Positions 1 to 6,823 are shown, numbered from the stretch's first letter. The stretch: 7,743 nucleotides of DNA from JAHRAH01 sp051009015 (GCA_051009015.1 JBPCWZ010000163.1:1-7743); one strand, 5' to 3'. Program-made: numbers and translations. The notes: generated by a model from the letters alone, not told the origin.

Positions 1-1151
1 GGCTTGTTATTGGCGCGGTTGTTGATAACCGCGACAACTTTCCTTGCCTGCTCGTTGTTAAGTTTTGCGTTGGTGACATTAAACGCAAAGGCGGAATCTT
101 CTTTCCTCAGAAAAGATTTTTCCCACCACGCGATAGGCGACCACCAGCGCGCAAACTTGCGAACGAGGTATTTGCCGTCGAAATTATCAACATCCAAAAT
201 CACAAAAAATAGCGTTTCTCTGGCAAGATGGCTATACTTGTTCATATACCGCGCCCCGGTAATATCGCCCCATGCCACTCTTGCCGTGCCGACAAAACCG
301 CCGCCGACAAAGCGTCCGCCGACGCCGCTTTCGTCAATAATCATCCGGGGCGGGATAAAAAAACAATTCCACATCGCACGCAGCAACGCAAAGCCGAACA
401 CGGCAACGGCGGCATACGTCCCCCATCCCGCCCCATCCCAAGCGACGAGACCATAAACAGGAACGGCAAAGACACTTGTCCACGACACGACCCACACCCC
501 CCAAATCCACCGGGACGGACTGACAACAATCGGCAGTGTGTCATCCGCCGCATCCGCCGTGAAAGGTGATTTGCCGGATTCTTGGGAGACATCAAAAGCG
601 GCTTTGGCGCGATTGTTGATAACTGCCACAATTTCCTTTGCCTGCCGGTCGTTAAGTTCCGAGTTGGTGACATCAAACGCAAAGGCGGGGGTTTCTTTCC
701 CCGGAAGGTATTTTTTCAGCATTGCGGAAAACAACCGCAATAACTTGCGCGCGGGACGGTATCTGCCGCCGGTATTGTTAACATCCAAAACTATCAGTTG
801 CTTTGACGAGTGCTTGTCCATCACGCCGTATTGCTTTATAAACTGCGCCCCGATAATATCATCCCATGCGATTCTTGTCGTGCCGACAAAACCGCCGCCG
901 ACAAAGCGTCCGCCAACGCCGTCTTCGTCAATAATTATCCGGGGCGGGAGGAAAATCCAATGCCATCCCGCTTTCAGCGCCATGCCGCCGAAGAAAGCGG
1001 CGATGGCATATATCAGCCACTTTTCCCGTCCGGTCGGGGCGGTATCAAGAGAAGAATTAACAAGCGTGACGAGCACCCCCGCCCATATCAGAGCCCAAAC
1101 CCCCCAGACGAACCGCGAGGGCTTAACGACAATTGGCAATTCGTTATTCAT
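1..1151 (-). CDS. Tandem-fused membrane protein with two PH-like modules (3' end beyond window)
   Basis: An open frame of 383 codons runs from ATG at 1151-1149 to the window edge with no stop. It holds two copies of one module. Module A is residues 1-203: hydrophobic stretches at about 17-32 and 45-62, then a PH-like region with PPRIIIDEDGVGGRF at 69-83 and GTTRIAWDDIIGA at 90-102, ending in INNRAKA. Module B starts near residue 204 with LPIVVSPSR and repeats the plan, with PPRMIIDESGVGGRF at 267-281 and GTARVAWGDITGA at 288-300. Where the downstream neighbour's family member would stop and restart, this gene reads ADAADDTLPIVV, so the modules are joined without a stop or start codon. The layout (two-helix hairpin, PPxxxIDxxG, then xxW.DI) resembles bacterial PH-like membrane proteins of the YcxB/STM3941 kind; that match is from memory. 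The ATG shares one base with the TGA of the preceding gene, and no Shine-Dalgarno site is visible, so it probably depends on translational coupling. Function is unknown. The missing 3' part could hold only the tail or further modules. Confidence 0.8.
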   Translation of the reverse strand, partial: MNNELPIVVKPSRFVWGVWALIWAGVLVTLVNSSLDTAPTGREKWLIYAIAAFFGGMALKAGWHWIFLPPRIIIDEDGVGGRFVGGGFVGTTRIAWDDIIGAQFIKQYGVMDKHSSKQLIVLDVNNTGGRYRPARKLLRLFSAMLKKYLPGKETPAFAFDVTNSELNDRQAKEIVAVINNRAKAAFDVSQESGKSPFTADAADDTLPIVVSPSRWIWGVWVVSWTSVFAVPVYGLVAWDGAGWGTYAAVAVFGFALLRAMWNCFFIPPRMIIDESGVGGRFVGGGFVGTARVAWGDITGARYMNKYSHLARETLFFVILDVDNFDGKYLVRKFARWWSPIAWWEKSFLRKEDSAFAFNVTNAKLNNEQARKVVAVINNRANNK

Positions 1152-1753
1152 CAATCCGCGGCAAAAGGCGATTTGCCCGATTCTTCCGGCTTGCTGGATT
1201 CTTGCGGTTCGCGCGGGGCGGCTTTGGCGCGGCTGTTGATAATCACCGCTATTTCTTTCGCCCGCGCATCGCTAATATTTGAATAGGTGATATCAAACGC
1301 AAAAAAACTATCGTCATTATCCCGCCCCGCCTCAGGCGATGTCTTCTTGCGCGCGCGATAATATTTTCCGCCATCGTTATCAACATCCAAAGCCAATGTT
1401 CTGTCCCATCTTTCAGACGAATTTCTGGTCAGCGACGGGATATCTATAGAAAACCGCGCGCCGATAATATCGTCCCATGCTATCCTTGTCGTGCCGACAA
1501 AGCCGCCGAAAGTAAAGCGTCCGCCAACGCCAACTTCGTCAATGATAACTCTGGGCGGGGCGAAAAAGCACTCCCATCCCGTAAGCAGCACTACCAAGCC
1601 GAAAAAGGCGGTGACGGCGACATACACCAACCATTCTTCCGCCGCCGAATCGGAGATGGTAAGCATATAGAAAAACGCCAACATCGCCGCCAGAAATCCA
1701 CCCCCCCACCGCCACCGCGAAGGCATAACGACAATCGGCAACTCGTTATTCAT
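1151..1753 (-). CDS. Small membrane protein with PH-like domain, single-module paralogue
   Basis: This 200-residue protein is a single copy of the module found twice in the next gene of the operon. It starts MNNELPIVV, as that gene does. Two hydrophobic segments at about 17-35 and 41-60 suggest a membrane hairpin. They are followed by a soluble, beta-rich region carrying PPRVIIDEVGVGGRF (66-80) and GTTRIAWDDIIGA (87-99). It then has a charged, poorly conserved stretch (about 130-148), a FFAFDITYS strand, and a helix ending IINSRAKA (171-178). The last 22 residues are a polar tail rich in E, S, K and P. The plan fits a bacterial PH-like domain tethered to the inner membrane, by resemblance only. 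Such domains generally mediate protein or membrane contacts and have no catalytic residues to point to. The ATG overlaps the end of the aldehyde dehydrogenase gene by 8 bases (ATGAATAA), with no purine-rich ribosome site upstream. Role in this operon is unknown. Confidence 0.8.
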   Translation of the reverse strand: MNNELPIVVMPSRWRWGGGFLAAMLAFFYMLTISDSAAEEWLVYVAVTAFFGLVVLLTGWECFFAPPRVIIDEVGVGGRFTFGGFVGTTRIAWDDIIGARFSIDIPSLTRNSSERWDRTLALDVDNDGGKYYRARKKTSPEAGRDNDDSFFAFDITYSNISDARAKEIAVIINSRAKAAPREPQESSKPEESGKSPFAAD

Positions 1754-3218
1754 AAGGGGATTCTATCGCGCCGGAAGTGTTGACATGCACGGTTTTCAGT
1801 TGCGTGTAGTGGCGGATGGTTTCTGTGCCGTTTTCGCATCCTATGCCGGATTCCTTGAAGCCGCCCGCCGGAACATGCGGGGGGTATTGGTTGTAGTCGT
1901 TTATCCAGCACACTCCCGCTTGCAACTTTGCCGCAACACGATGGGCGCGGTTGATATCCGCCGTGAAAACGCCCGCCGCCAAGCCGTAGCGGGTATTGTT
2001 GGCGCGCTCTAATGCTTCCGCTTCGTCGTCAAAAACCAGCAGCGACATTACGGGACCGAATATTTCGTCAATGACATTTGGCATTTCGTCGGTGCAGTTG
2101 TCAAAAATGGTCGGCTCCACAAACGCCCCTTTTGCCAATGCCGGATCTTGCGGTTTGCCGCCGCCGCACAACAAAGTCGCCCCCGCTTTTTTTGCCTTGT
2201 CAATATAGGATAAAACTTTTTGCCGGTGTTCTTCGCTGATGAGCGCGCCGATTTGTGTTTTGATATCCAGCGGGTCGCCGGTTATTAACTTTGCCGTCCG
2301 ATGCAGTAGCAACTTGACAAAAGCATCCTTAATATTGCGGTGCAAAAAAACCCGCGTGCAGTTTGTGCATACTTCTCCCTGCGTGAAAAAGTTGCCAATC
2401 ATCGCCGCGCTGACGGCGTTGTTAATATCGGCATCGTCAAAAACAAGCAGCGGCGATTTGCCGCCGAGTTCCAGCGTTATCCGCTTCAATGTCGCCGCCG
2501 CATCGCGCATGACTTCCTTGCCGGTGCAAACTTCGCCGGTTAATGATACTTTGGCGATATCCTGATGACGCGATAACATCGCGCCGACTTTGCCATCGCC
2601 ATGCACAACATTAAAAACACCCGGCGGCGCGCCCGCTTCGGTGATGATTTGCGCCAAAACCGCCGCCGTCATCGGCGTCAGTTCGGCAGGTTTGTAAATC
2701 ATCGCATTGCCGCAGGCAAGTGCCGGGGCAATCTTCCACGCCGCAACTTGTAGCGGATAGTTCCACGCTCCTATTCCGGCGCAAATGCCAAGCGGCTCGC
2801 GCCTTGTGTAGGCAAAACCGCTTTCGCCGCTGAAATATTCGCCGCCAATCATCGCCGCCGCCCCGCCGTAATATTCAAAGCATTCGGCGGCAAGCATAAT
2901 ATCGGTGCTTGCCGATTCGCTTATCGGCTTGCCGGTATCCAGCGTTTCCAGATGCGCGAGTTCGTCGTTGCGGGCGCGCAAAATATCCCGCACCTTGTGC
3001 AAAACCCGCCCGCGCCGCGCGCCGCTCATTGCCGACCATTCGGCAAACCCTTCCCTTGCCGATTCCACAGCAATATCAATATCGGCGGCATTGGCGCTTT
3101 GCACATGGCACAACACTTCGCCGGTCGCCGGATTAAGAGTGTCAAAACCCCCGCCCCTTCCCAGGCGGTTTTGCCCGTGGATATAAAGCGTGATATCGTC
3201 AAGTTTCGGCATAATCAT
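1746..3218 (-). CDS. betB: Betaine-aldehyde-dehydrogenase-like NAD(P)-dependent aldehyde dehydrogenase
   Basis: This 490-residue protein has the exact length of E. coli BetB and resembles it along its whole length. Enzymes of this group oxidise betaine aldehyde or related aminoaldehydes to the acid in the cytoplasm. Visible ALDH hallmarks are GAWNYP with Asn153, YKPAE with Lys176, the general base Glu250 in LELGGKSP, the nucleophile Cys284 in GEVCTN, and EIFGPV with Glu385. The C-terminal LKTVHVNTSGAIESPYE resembles my recollection of alphaproteobacterial BetB. Three positions look unusual: Glu229 in LTGEV, where Ser or Gly is normal; Cys287 in place of the usual Gly in CTNGTRVF; and Cys461 in SGIGCENG, where Arg is normal. 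The start overlaps the ligase stop as TAATG. A second ATG at 3212-3210 (MPKLDD) lies 10 bases from the only clear Shine-Dalgarno site here and is an alternative. Membership of the BADH/aminoaldehyde group is firm; betaine aldehyde itself as substrate is not, since no choline dehydrogenase or BetI is present. A trimethylaminobutyraldehyde-type substrate is possible. Confidence 0.88.
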   Translation of the reverse strand: MIMPKLDDITLYIHGQNRLGRGGGFDTLNPATGEVLCHVQSANAADIDIAVESAREGFAEWSAMSGARRGRVLHKVRDILRARNDELAHLETLDTGKPISESASTDIMLAAECFEYYGGAAAMIGGEYFSGESGFAYTRREPLGICAGIGAWNYPLQVAAWKIAPALACGNAMIYKPAELTPMTAAVLAQIITEAGAPPGVFNVVHGDGKVGAMLSRHQDIAKVSLTGEVCTGKEVMRDAAATLKRITLELGGKSPLLVFDDADINNAVSAAMIGNFFTQGEVCTNCTRVFLHRNIKDAFVKLLLHRTAKLITGDPLDIKTQIGALISEEHRQKVLSYIDKAKKAGATLLCGGGKPQDPALAKGAFVEPTIFDNCTDEMPNVIDEIFGPVMSLLVFDDEAEALERANNTRYGLAAGVFTADINRAHRVAAKLQAGVCWINDYNQYPPHVPAGGFKESGIGCENGTETIRHYTQLKTVHVNTSGAIESPYE

Positions 3219-5140
3219 TATTCCCCTTTCGGCGCGGTAATATGCAAAGTGCGCCTGACTCTTTGTTTGCCGCCGTCTTGCAATGTTATGTCGGCGTCAA
3301 TGTCGGTTGTCGCTTTTCCGGCATATACGGCGTTTATGATGTTTTCATAACGCTCGCCGACAACTGCGCGGCGGACTTTTTTGCTGCGCGTCAGTTCGCC
3401 GTCATCGGCATCCAACTCCTTATGCAGCAAAACAAACTTTTGCAAACGCTGCGCCGGAGGCAGTGTTTCGTTTGCCGCCGCAACTTCCGCCGCTAACAAA
3501 TCGCGCATCTCCGGGCGCGCCGCCAAATCGGCATAGTTGGTAAAGGCGATTCGCTTGCGCTCCGCCCACTTCGCCGCAACCGAAAAACGCAAGCACACAA
3601 GCGCCGCCAAATGCGGTTTTTTGTCGCCAATCACAACCGCCTCGGCAATATAGGGGGAAAACTTTAGTTTGTTCTCCAAATACTGCGGCGAAAAGCGCGC
3701 GCCGCCGGAAGTTTCCGCCAAATCGGCAAAGCGGTCAATGACAACCAAATGCCCGTTATCCTTGATATAACCGGCGTCTCCCGTTTCCATCCACCCGTCA
3801 ACAAACGCCGCCGCCGTTTCTTCCGGCGCGCGGTAATATCCGCGCATCATATTGTCGTGACGGGTGAGAATGCGCCCCAATCCTTCGTCATCGGCATCGG
3901 CTATCTTAATTTCCACGCCGTCAAAAGCAACGCCGGAACTTTCATAATCCACTTCGCCCGGGCGATGGACGGTGTATGCGCCGAGCAATTCGGTCTGCCC
4001 GTATATTTGTTTCAATGGCACGCCCATGCTGACAAAAAAGCGGTAGGTGTCCGGTCCCAAAGCCGCTCCGCCGGTCGCCGCCGAAGTCAAACGCGAAAAG
4101 CCCAGCGAATCGCGCAAAGGGCGAAAAACCAATAACTCCGCCAGCATAGAGCGCCGCCCCTTTCGCAAAGCGCGCAAGCCCATGGCAATGCCGCGGTTGT
4201 AGATAAAACGCTTTAAGGGGGTGGATTCCAGCATTCGCGCGCGCACATCTCCGGCGATTTGTTCCCAAACCCTCGGCGCGAGGAGTGTGAAAGTCGGACC
4301 TATCTCCCGAAAATCGCTCATTAGCGTATCGGCGTTTTCGGGGAAGTTTATCTTCATCCTCGCCAGCAATGATTTGCCCAGCACATATTTGGTTTCCATC
4401 ACCCACGGCAAAGGCAGCGCCGATACATAATCATCGGCGGCGGTTTTTTTGTCCGCTTGCAGATATCTTTGGATATGGCGCAAAAAAGCCCGGTGTGATA
4501 TCTCGGCAAACTTCGGGCGCGCCGTCGTCCCCGAAGTGGATATTAATAAAGCCGATTCTTCGCCATTACCGGCGGCGAGCATTTTTGCATATTGTTGCGG
4601 GTTTTGCCGGTGCGTTTCTTCCCCCCGCCGCAACGCATCGTCCAAAGACAACAATCGCGCATCATTATACTTTCGCATTCCGCGCGGGTCTTTATACACT
4701 ATCGCCCGCAACATTGACGCTTTGCTTCCGAGCGACAATAACTTGTCGGCTTGTTCTTCGTCTTCCACCACCGCCGCTTTTGCCTGCGTGCGGTCAAGTT
4801 GAAAGTGCGCTTCGTCCGGCATGACATCGCCGTATATTCCCAAACTCAGCGCCCGGTTGGCATGCGCCGCCAAAGCGCCGTAAAGCCAGTAGGGCCCGTT
4901 TCTGCCCATCAAAACGACGACATCACCGGCGCCAATATCATAACCGGCGAGCGCCAGCGCAAGGGCGCGGGTTTTGTTTTCATACTCCCGCCATGTAATG
5001 GCGTTCCAAATGCCGTAATCCTTCTCCCGAAGCGCCGTCTCTTCGCCGTGGCTTGCGGCGTTCGCCGACAAAAGTTGCGGCATTGTCATGTCCGCTTTCC
5101 CCCCGTGCATCCGAAGGAGTGTTGTTTTTGTGTCAATCAC
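3218..5140 (-). CDS. AMP-forming acyl-CoA ligase (ABC-transporter-associated subfamily)
   Basis: This 640-residue ANL-family enzyme would adenylate a carboxylic acid with ATP and transfer it to CoA. Motifs in order: ATP-binding loop STSGTTARPK (201-210), TGGAALG (356-362), YGQTE (380-384), TGDAGY with Asp455 (453-458), VVIDR with the hinge Arg470 (467-470), FSPQYLENKLKFSPYIAEA, and ELTRSKKVRR with the likely catalytic Lys588. The loop has Ala207 and Phe211 in place of the common Gly-x-PKG. As I recall, that is normal for a proteobacterial subfamily with the same ELDADDGELTR segment and a DGxxxxxRxTL tail, which sits in operons with LivG/LivF/LivH/LivM-type transporter genes. The LivG-like gene directly upstream fits this. 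The GTG at 5140 overlaps that gene's stop by 8 bases (GTGATTGA). ATGs at 5110, 5089 and 5083 are in frame; the family alignment begins near TMPQLL, so 5089 is a real alternative. The substrate cannot be told; a medium/long-chain, branched or aromatic acid is plausible. Confidence 0.9.
   Translation of the reverse strand: MIDTKTTLLRMHGGKADMTMPQLLSANAASHGEETALREKDYGIWNAITWREYENKTRALALALAGYDIGAGDVVVLMGRNGPYWLYGALAAHANRALSLGIYGDVMPDEAHFQLDRTQAKAAVVEDEEQADKLLSLGSKASMLRAIVYKDPRGMRKYNDARLLSLDDALRRGEETHRQNPQQYAKMLAAGNGEESALLISTSGTTARPKFAEISHRAFLRHIQRYLQADKKTAADDYVSALPLPWVMETKYVLGKSLLARMKINFPENADTLMSDFREIGPTFTLLAPRVWEQIAGDVRARMLESTPLKRFIYNRGIAMGLRALRKGRRSMLAELLVFRPLRDSLGFSRLTSAATGGAALGPDTYRFFVSMGVPLKQIYGQTELLGAYTVHRPGEVDYESSGVAFDGVEIKIADADDEGLGRILTRHDNMMRGYYRAPEETAAAFVDGWMETGDAGYIKDNGHLVVIDRFADLAETSGGARFSPQYLENKLKFSPYIAEAVVIGDKKPHLAALVCLRFSVAAKWAERKRIAFTNYADLAARPEMRDLLAAEVAAANETLPPAQRLQKFVLLHKELDADDGELTRSKKVRRAVVGERYENIINAVYAGKATTDIDADITLQDGGKQRVRRTLHITAPKGE
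3223..3229 (-). promoter_or_regulatory. Shine-Dalgarno-like site for the betB-like gene
   Basis: On the minus strand the sequence reads AAAGGGG just upstream of the gene, inside the last codons of the ligase. It ends 4 bases before the ATG at 3218 and 10 bases before the in-frame ATG at 3212. The spacing is short for the first and slightly long for the second, so it does not settle the start. It is the only convincing ribosome-binding sequence I find at any gene start in the window. Confidence 0.5.
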
Positions 5141-5909
5141 CGTCGTCTTCGCCCAGATACGCCCGCCGCACCATCGGATGGGCGGTTATCTCCTGCGGCG
5201 TCCCGCAGGCGACGACCTGCCCGAAATCCAAAGCCAGCACGGTTTCGGAAATATCCATTACCACGCTCATGTCGTGTTCTATCATTATCACCGTCATCCG
5301 CCACTCTTCGTTCAAATCCAGAATAAACCGCGCCATATCCTCCTTTTCGTCCAGATTCATTCCCGCCATCGGCTCGTCAAGGAGTATCAACTTCGGCTTT
5401 GCGGCGATGGCGCGGGCGAGTTCCACGCGCTTGCGAATGCCGTAGGGGAGGGATCCGGCGAGGGAATGACGGACGCGCTGAATCTCCAAAAAATCAACAA
5501 TCCTTTCCATCTCGCGGCGGTGCGTTATTTCCTCTTTTTGCGCGCCGCCGAGCCAGTAGGCGGCGCCGGACACAAACCCTTTTTTGAGGAGGTGATGCCG
5601 CCCGACAAGAATGTTATCCAGCACGCTCATGTGATTGAACAGCGCAAGATTCTGAAAAGTGCGGGCGATGCCCAGACGGGCGCGCGAATGCACCGGCTGC
5701 GGGACCAAATCATCGCCGTCAAAAAGCATCTCGCCGGATGGTTTGTAACGCCCCGACAGGCAGTTTAGAATGGTTGTTTTGCCCGCGCCGTTGGGCCCGA
5801 TGATGGAGAAGAACTGATTGCGGCGGACATCAAACGACACGCCGTCAAGCGCGCGCAAGCCGCCAAAGGAAAGCGACAAATTACGCGCCGACAAAATAAT
5901 GTCATTCAT
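5133..5909 (-). CDS. LivG-type ABC transporter ATP-binding protein
   Basis: This 258-residue nucleotide-binding subunit would power import through a partner permease at the inner membrane. It has Walker A GPNGAGKTT (38-46, Lys44), Q-loop Gln86 in ARTFQN, a variant signature LPYGIRK (154-160) of the LivG kind, Walker B LILLDEP with Glu179, and H-loop His212 in IEHDM. The segment RTFQNLALFNHMSVLDNILVG and the tail GTPQEI...VRRAYLGED are typical of the branched-chain amino acid (HAAT) transporter class. I chose ATG at 5909-5907 (MNDIILSARNLSLSFGG) because the 31 residues that an upstream ATG would add are unlike the family and lie inside the dehydrogenase gene. This start overlaps the dehydrogenase stop by 8 bases (ATGAATGA) and has no Shine-Dalgarno site. 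No LivH, LivM, LivF or binding-protein gene is present beside it, so it is either served by permeases elsewhere or its cluster has been rearranged. Substrate unknown; livG would be only a family label. Confidence 0.9.
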   Translation of the reverse strand: MNDIILSARNLSLSFGGLRALDGVSFDVRRNQFFSIIGPNGAGKTTILNCLSGRYKPSGEMLFDGDDLVPQPVHSRARLGIARTFQNLALFNHMSVLDNILVGRHHLLKKGFVSGAAYWLGGAQKEEITHRREMERIVDFLEIQRVRHSLAGSLPYGIRKRVELARAIAAKPKLILLDEPMAGMNLDEKEDMARFILDLNEEWRMTVIMIEHDMSVVMDISETVLALDFGQVVACGTPQEITAHPMVRRAYLGEDDGD

Positions 5910-6774
5910 AACAATAAAACCCGCGACCGGTTTTTTTGCCCAGCCATCCGGCGGCGACATAGTTGTGCAAAAGCGGGCAGGGGCGAAACTTGGCATCGCC
6001 AAAACCGCGCCGCAAAACTTCCAATACCGCCAGCACCGTGTCCAGCCCGATAAAATCCGCCAGCGTCAAAGGACCCATCGGATGATTCATTCCCAATCGC
6101 ATCGCCCTGTCAATATCTTCGGCGCTGCCGAGGTTTTCGTGCCGGGCATATATCGCTTCGTTGATGAGCGGCATAAGCAGGCGGTTGGTAATAAAGCCCG
6201 GCGAGTCGGCGGATTGTATCGTCTCCTTGCCGAGCACCCGCGCCAGCATTGTTATCTTTTCCGTAGTTTGCGCGGCGGTTTGCAAAGCGGGGATGACTTC
6301 AACCAAACGCATCAGCGGCGCGGGGTTCATAAAATGCATACCGGCAAAAAGTTGCGGGCGCGGCGCGGCGGATGCAAGTTCGCCGATGGAAAAAGACGAA
6401 GTATTGCTCGCCAAAATGGCGTCATCGCGCAGGTGTTTGCCCGCCAGATGATAGAGGTTTTTTTTGGCATCGGCATCTTCGGCTATCGCTTCAATGACGA
6501 TATCGGATGCGCGCAGCCATTCGCCGATGTCGCCTTGCACGACAACGGGCGGCAAAGTTGCAAACTGCTGTTCGCTTATTTTGTCTTTTTCGCGCATGCG
6601 CCGCAGGTTATGCCTGATGGCATCGGCGGCGTTTGTCAGTTGCGTTTGGTTGTTGTCGTATAGTTGCACTTGCAAACCGGCGGCGGTGCAAACCTGGGCG
6701 ATGCCGCGCCCCATCTGCCCGGCGCCCAAAACAGAAACGGCGGAAATGGCAACATTGTTTGCGGCGGCTGTCAT
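5902..6774 (-). CDS. 3-hydroxyacyl-CoA dehydrogenase (3-hydroxybutyryl-CoA dehydrogenase/PaaH type)
   Basis: This 290-residue protein has the usual length of single-domain enzymes that oxidise (S)-3-hydroxyacyl-CoA to 3-oxoacyl-CoA with NAD+. The Rossmann fold shows GAGQMG (17-22) with Asp40 ending the second strand (LYD), which favours NAD+. SNTSSFSI (123-130), catalytic His147 in HFMNP and its partner Glu159 in LVEV follow. DSPGFITNR (190-198) leads into the C-terminal domain, which has GMNHPMGPLTLADFIGLD and ends in VAAGWLGKKTGRGFYCYE. All the hallmarks are intact. It is the first gene of the leftward operon. The ATG at 6774 is the only reasonable start: no GTG or TTG lies between it and the Rossmann motif, and the 12 residues before the first strand are of normal length. 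A TAGAAT box ends 6 bases upstream and there is no Shine-Dalgarno site. It could act on butyryl-length, phenylacetate-derived or other acyl-CoA; the neighbouring ligase supports a CoA-thioester catabolic pathway. Confidence 0.92.
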   Translation of the reverse strand: MTAAANNVAISAVSVLGAGQMGRGIAQVCTAAGLQVQLYDNNQTQLTNAADAIRHNLRRMREKDKISEQQFATLPPVVVQGDIGEWLRASDIVIEAIAEDADAKKNLYHLAGKHLRDDAILASNTSSFSIGELASAAPRPQLFAGMHFMNPAPLMRLVEVIPALQTAAQTTEKITMLARVLGKETIQSADSPGFITNRLLMPLINEAIYARHENLGSAEDIDRAMRLGMNHPMGPLTLADFIGLDTVLAVLEVLRRGFGDAKFRPCPLLHNYVAAGWLGKKTGRGFYCYE

Positions 6775-6780
6775 CGGCGT

Positions 6781-6787
6781 ATTCTAA
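6781..6787 (-). promoter_or_regulatory. Candidate -10 box for the leftward operon, possibly leaderless
   Basis: The minus strand reads TTAGAAT, then ACGCCG, then the ATG of the hydroxyacyl-CoA dehydrogenase. A -10 box in this position would start transcription at or next to the A of the ATG, giving a leaderless message, which suits the lack of a ribosome site. No good -35 hexamer lies 16-18 bases further upstream; that stretch is GC-rich and contains the direct repeat. This is inference from spacing and composition. Confidence 0.35.
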
Positions 6788-6793
6788 CTTAAC

Positions 6794-6822
6794 ACGGCGG
6801 GCGGCGTTTTGACGGCGGGCGG
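6794..6822. repeat. 11-base direct repeat in the divergent intergenic region
   Basis: ACGGCGGGCGG occurs at 6794-6804 and again at 6812-6822, a period of 18 bases with GCGTTTTG between the copies. The pair fills most of the space between the two candidate -10 boxes of the divergent genes. It could be a two-site operator or a binding site for a transcription factor that serves both directions. GGCGG-rich words are common in this DNA, so chance is possible. Confidence 0.4.
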
Positions 6823-6823
6823 T

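Larger units (their letters stand above)
1..1753 (-). repeat. Three tandem diverged copies of a ~600-bp gene module
   Basis: Three related units lie head to tail: 1753-1151, 1151 to about 543, and about 542 to beyond base 1. The unit-to-unit offset is about 594-620 bases; for example, the conserved LPIVV codons of units 2 and 3 are 603 bases apart, and ACAAAGCGTCCGCC occurs at 901 and again at 307. The segment encoding PPRxIIDExGVGGRF to AWxDIxGA is nearly the same in all three at DNA level, while the membrane hairpin and the stretch before the final strand differ strongly. Units 2 and 3 of the transcript share VGGGFVGT and look closer to each other than to the first unit (TFGGFVGT). This pattern indicates repeated gene duplication with a conserved core. 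Confidence 0.85.

Noticed and set aside
201..211. Residues 201-211 of the acyl-CoA ligase (numbering is protein, not base): possible inactivating change in the ATP loop, Ala and Phe where Gly is common.
   Set aside because: As far as I recall, this ligase subfamily normally has TSGTTxxPK without the second and third glycines, and all other motifs including the catalytic Lys are present.
341..682. A leftward frame of 113 codons that could look like a frameshifted restart at the module junction.
   Set aside because: Its product (MRLMSPTRNL...) does not match the module. The homologous sequence continues in the frame of the upstream module, so no frameshift is needed.
4..1286. Long rightward open frames over the left end (4-456, 538-1239, 810-1286).
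   Set aside because: They lie opposite the fused PH-like gene, repeat only because the minus-strand gene is duplicated, and give low-complexity, basic or proline-rich proteins. The minus frame keeps conserved protein motifs across three copies.
5910..6002. N-terminal extension of the ABC ATPase by 31 residues from an upstream ATG.
   Set aside because: The added residues are not family-like and lie wholly within the dehydrogenase gene; ATG at 5909 gives a normal LivG N-terminus and the same 8-base overlap as other junctions.
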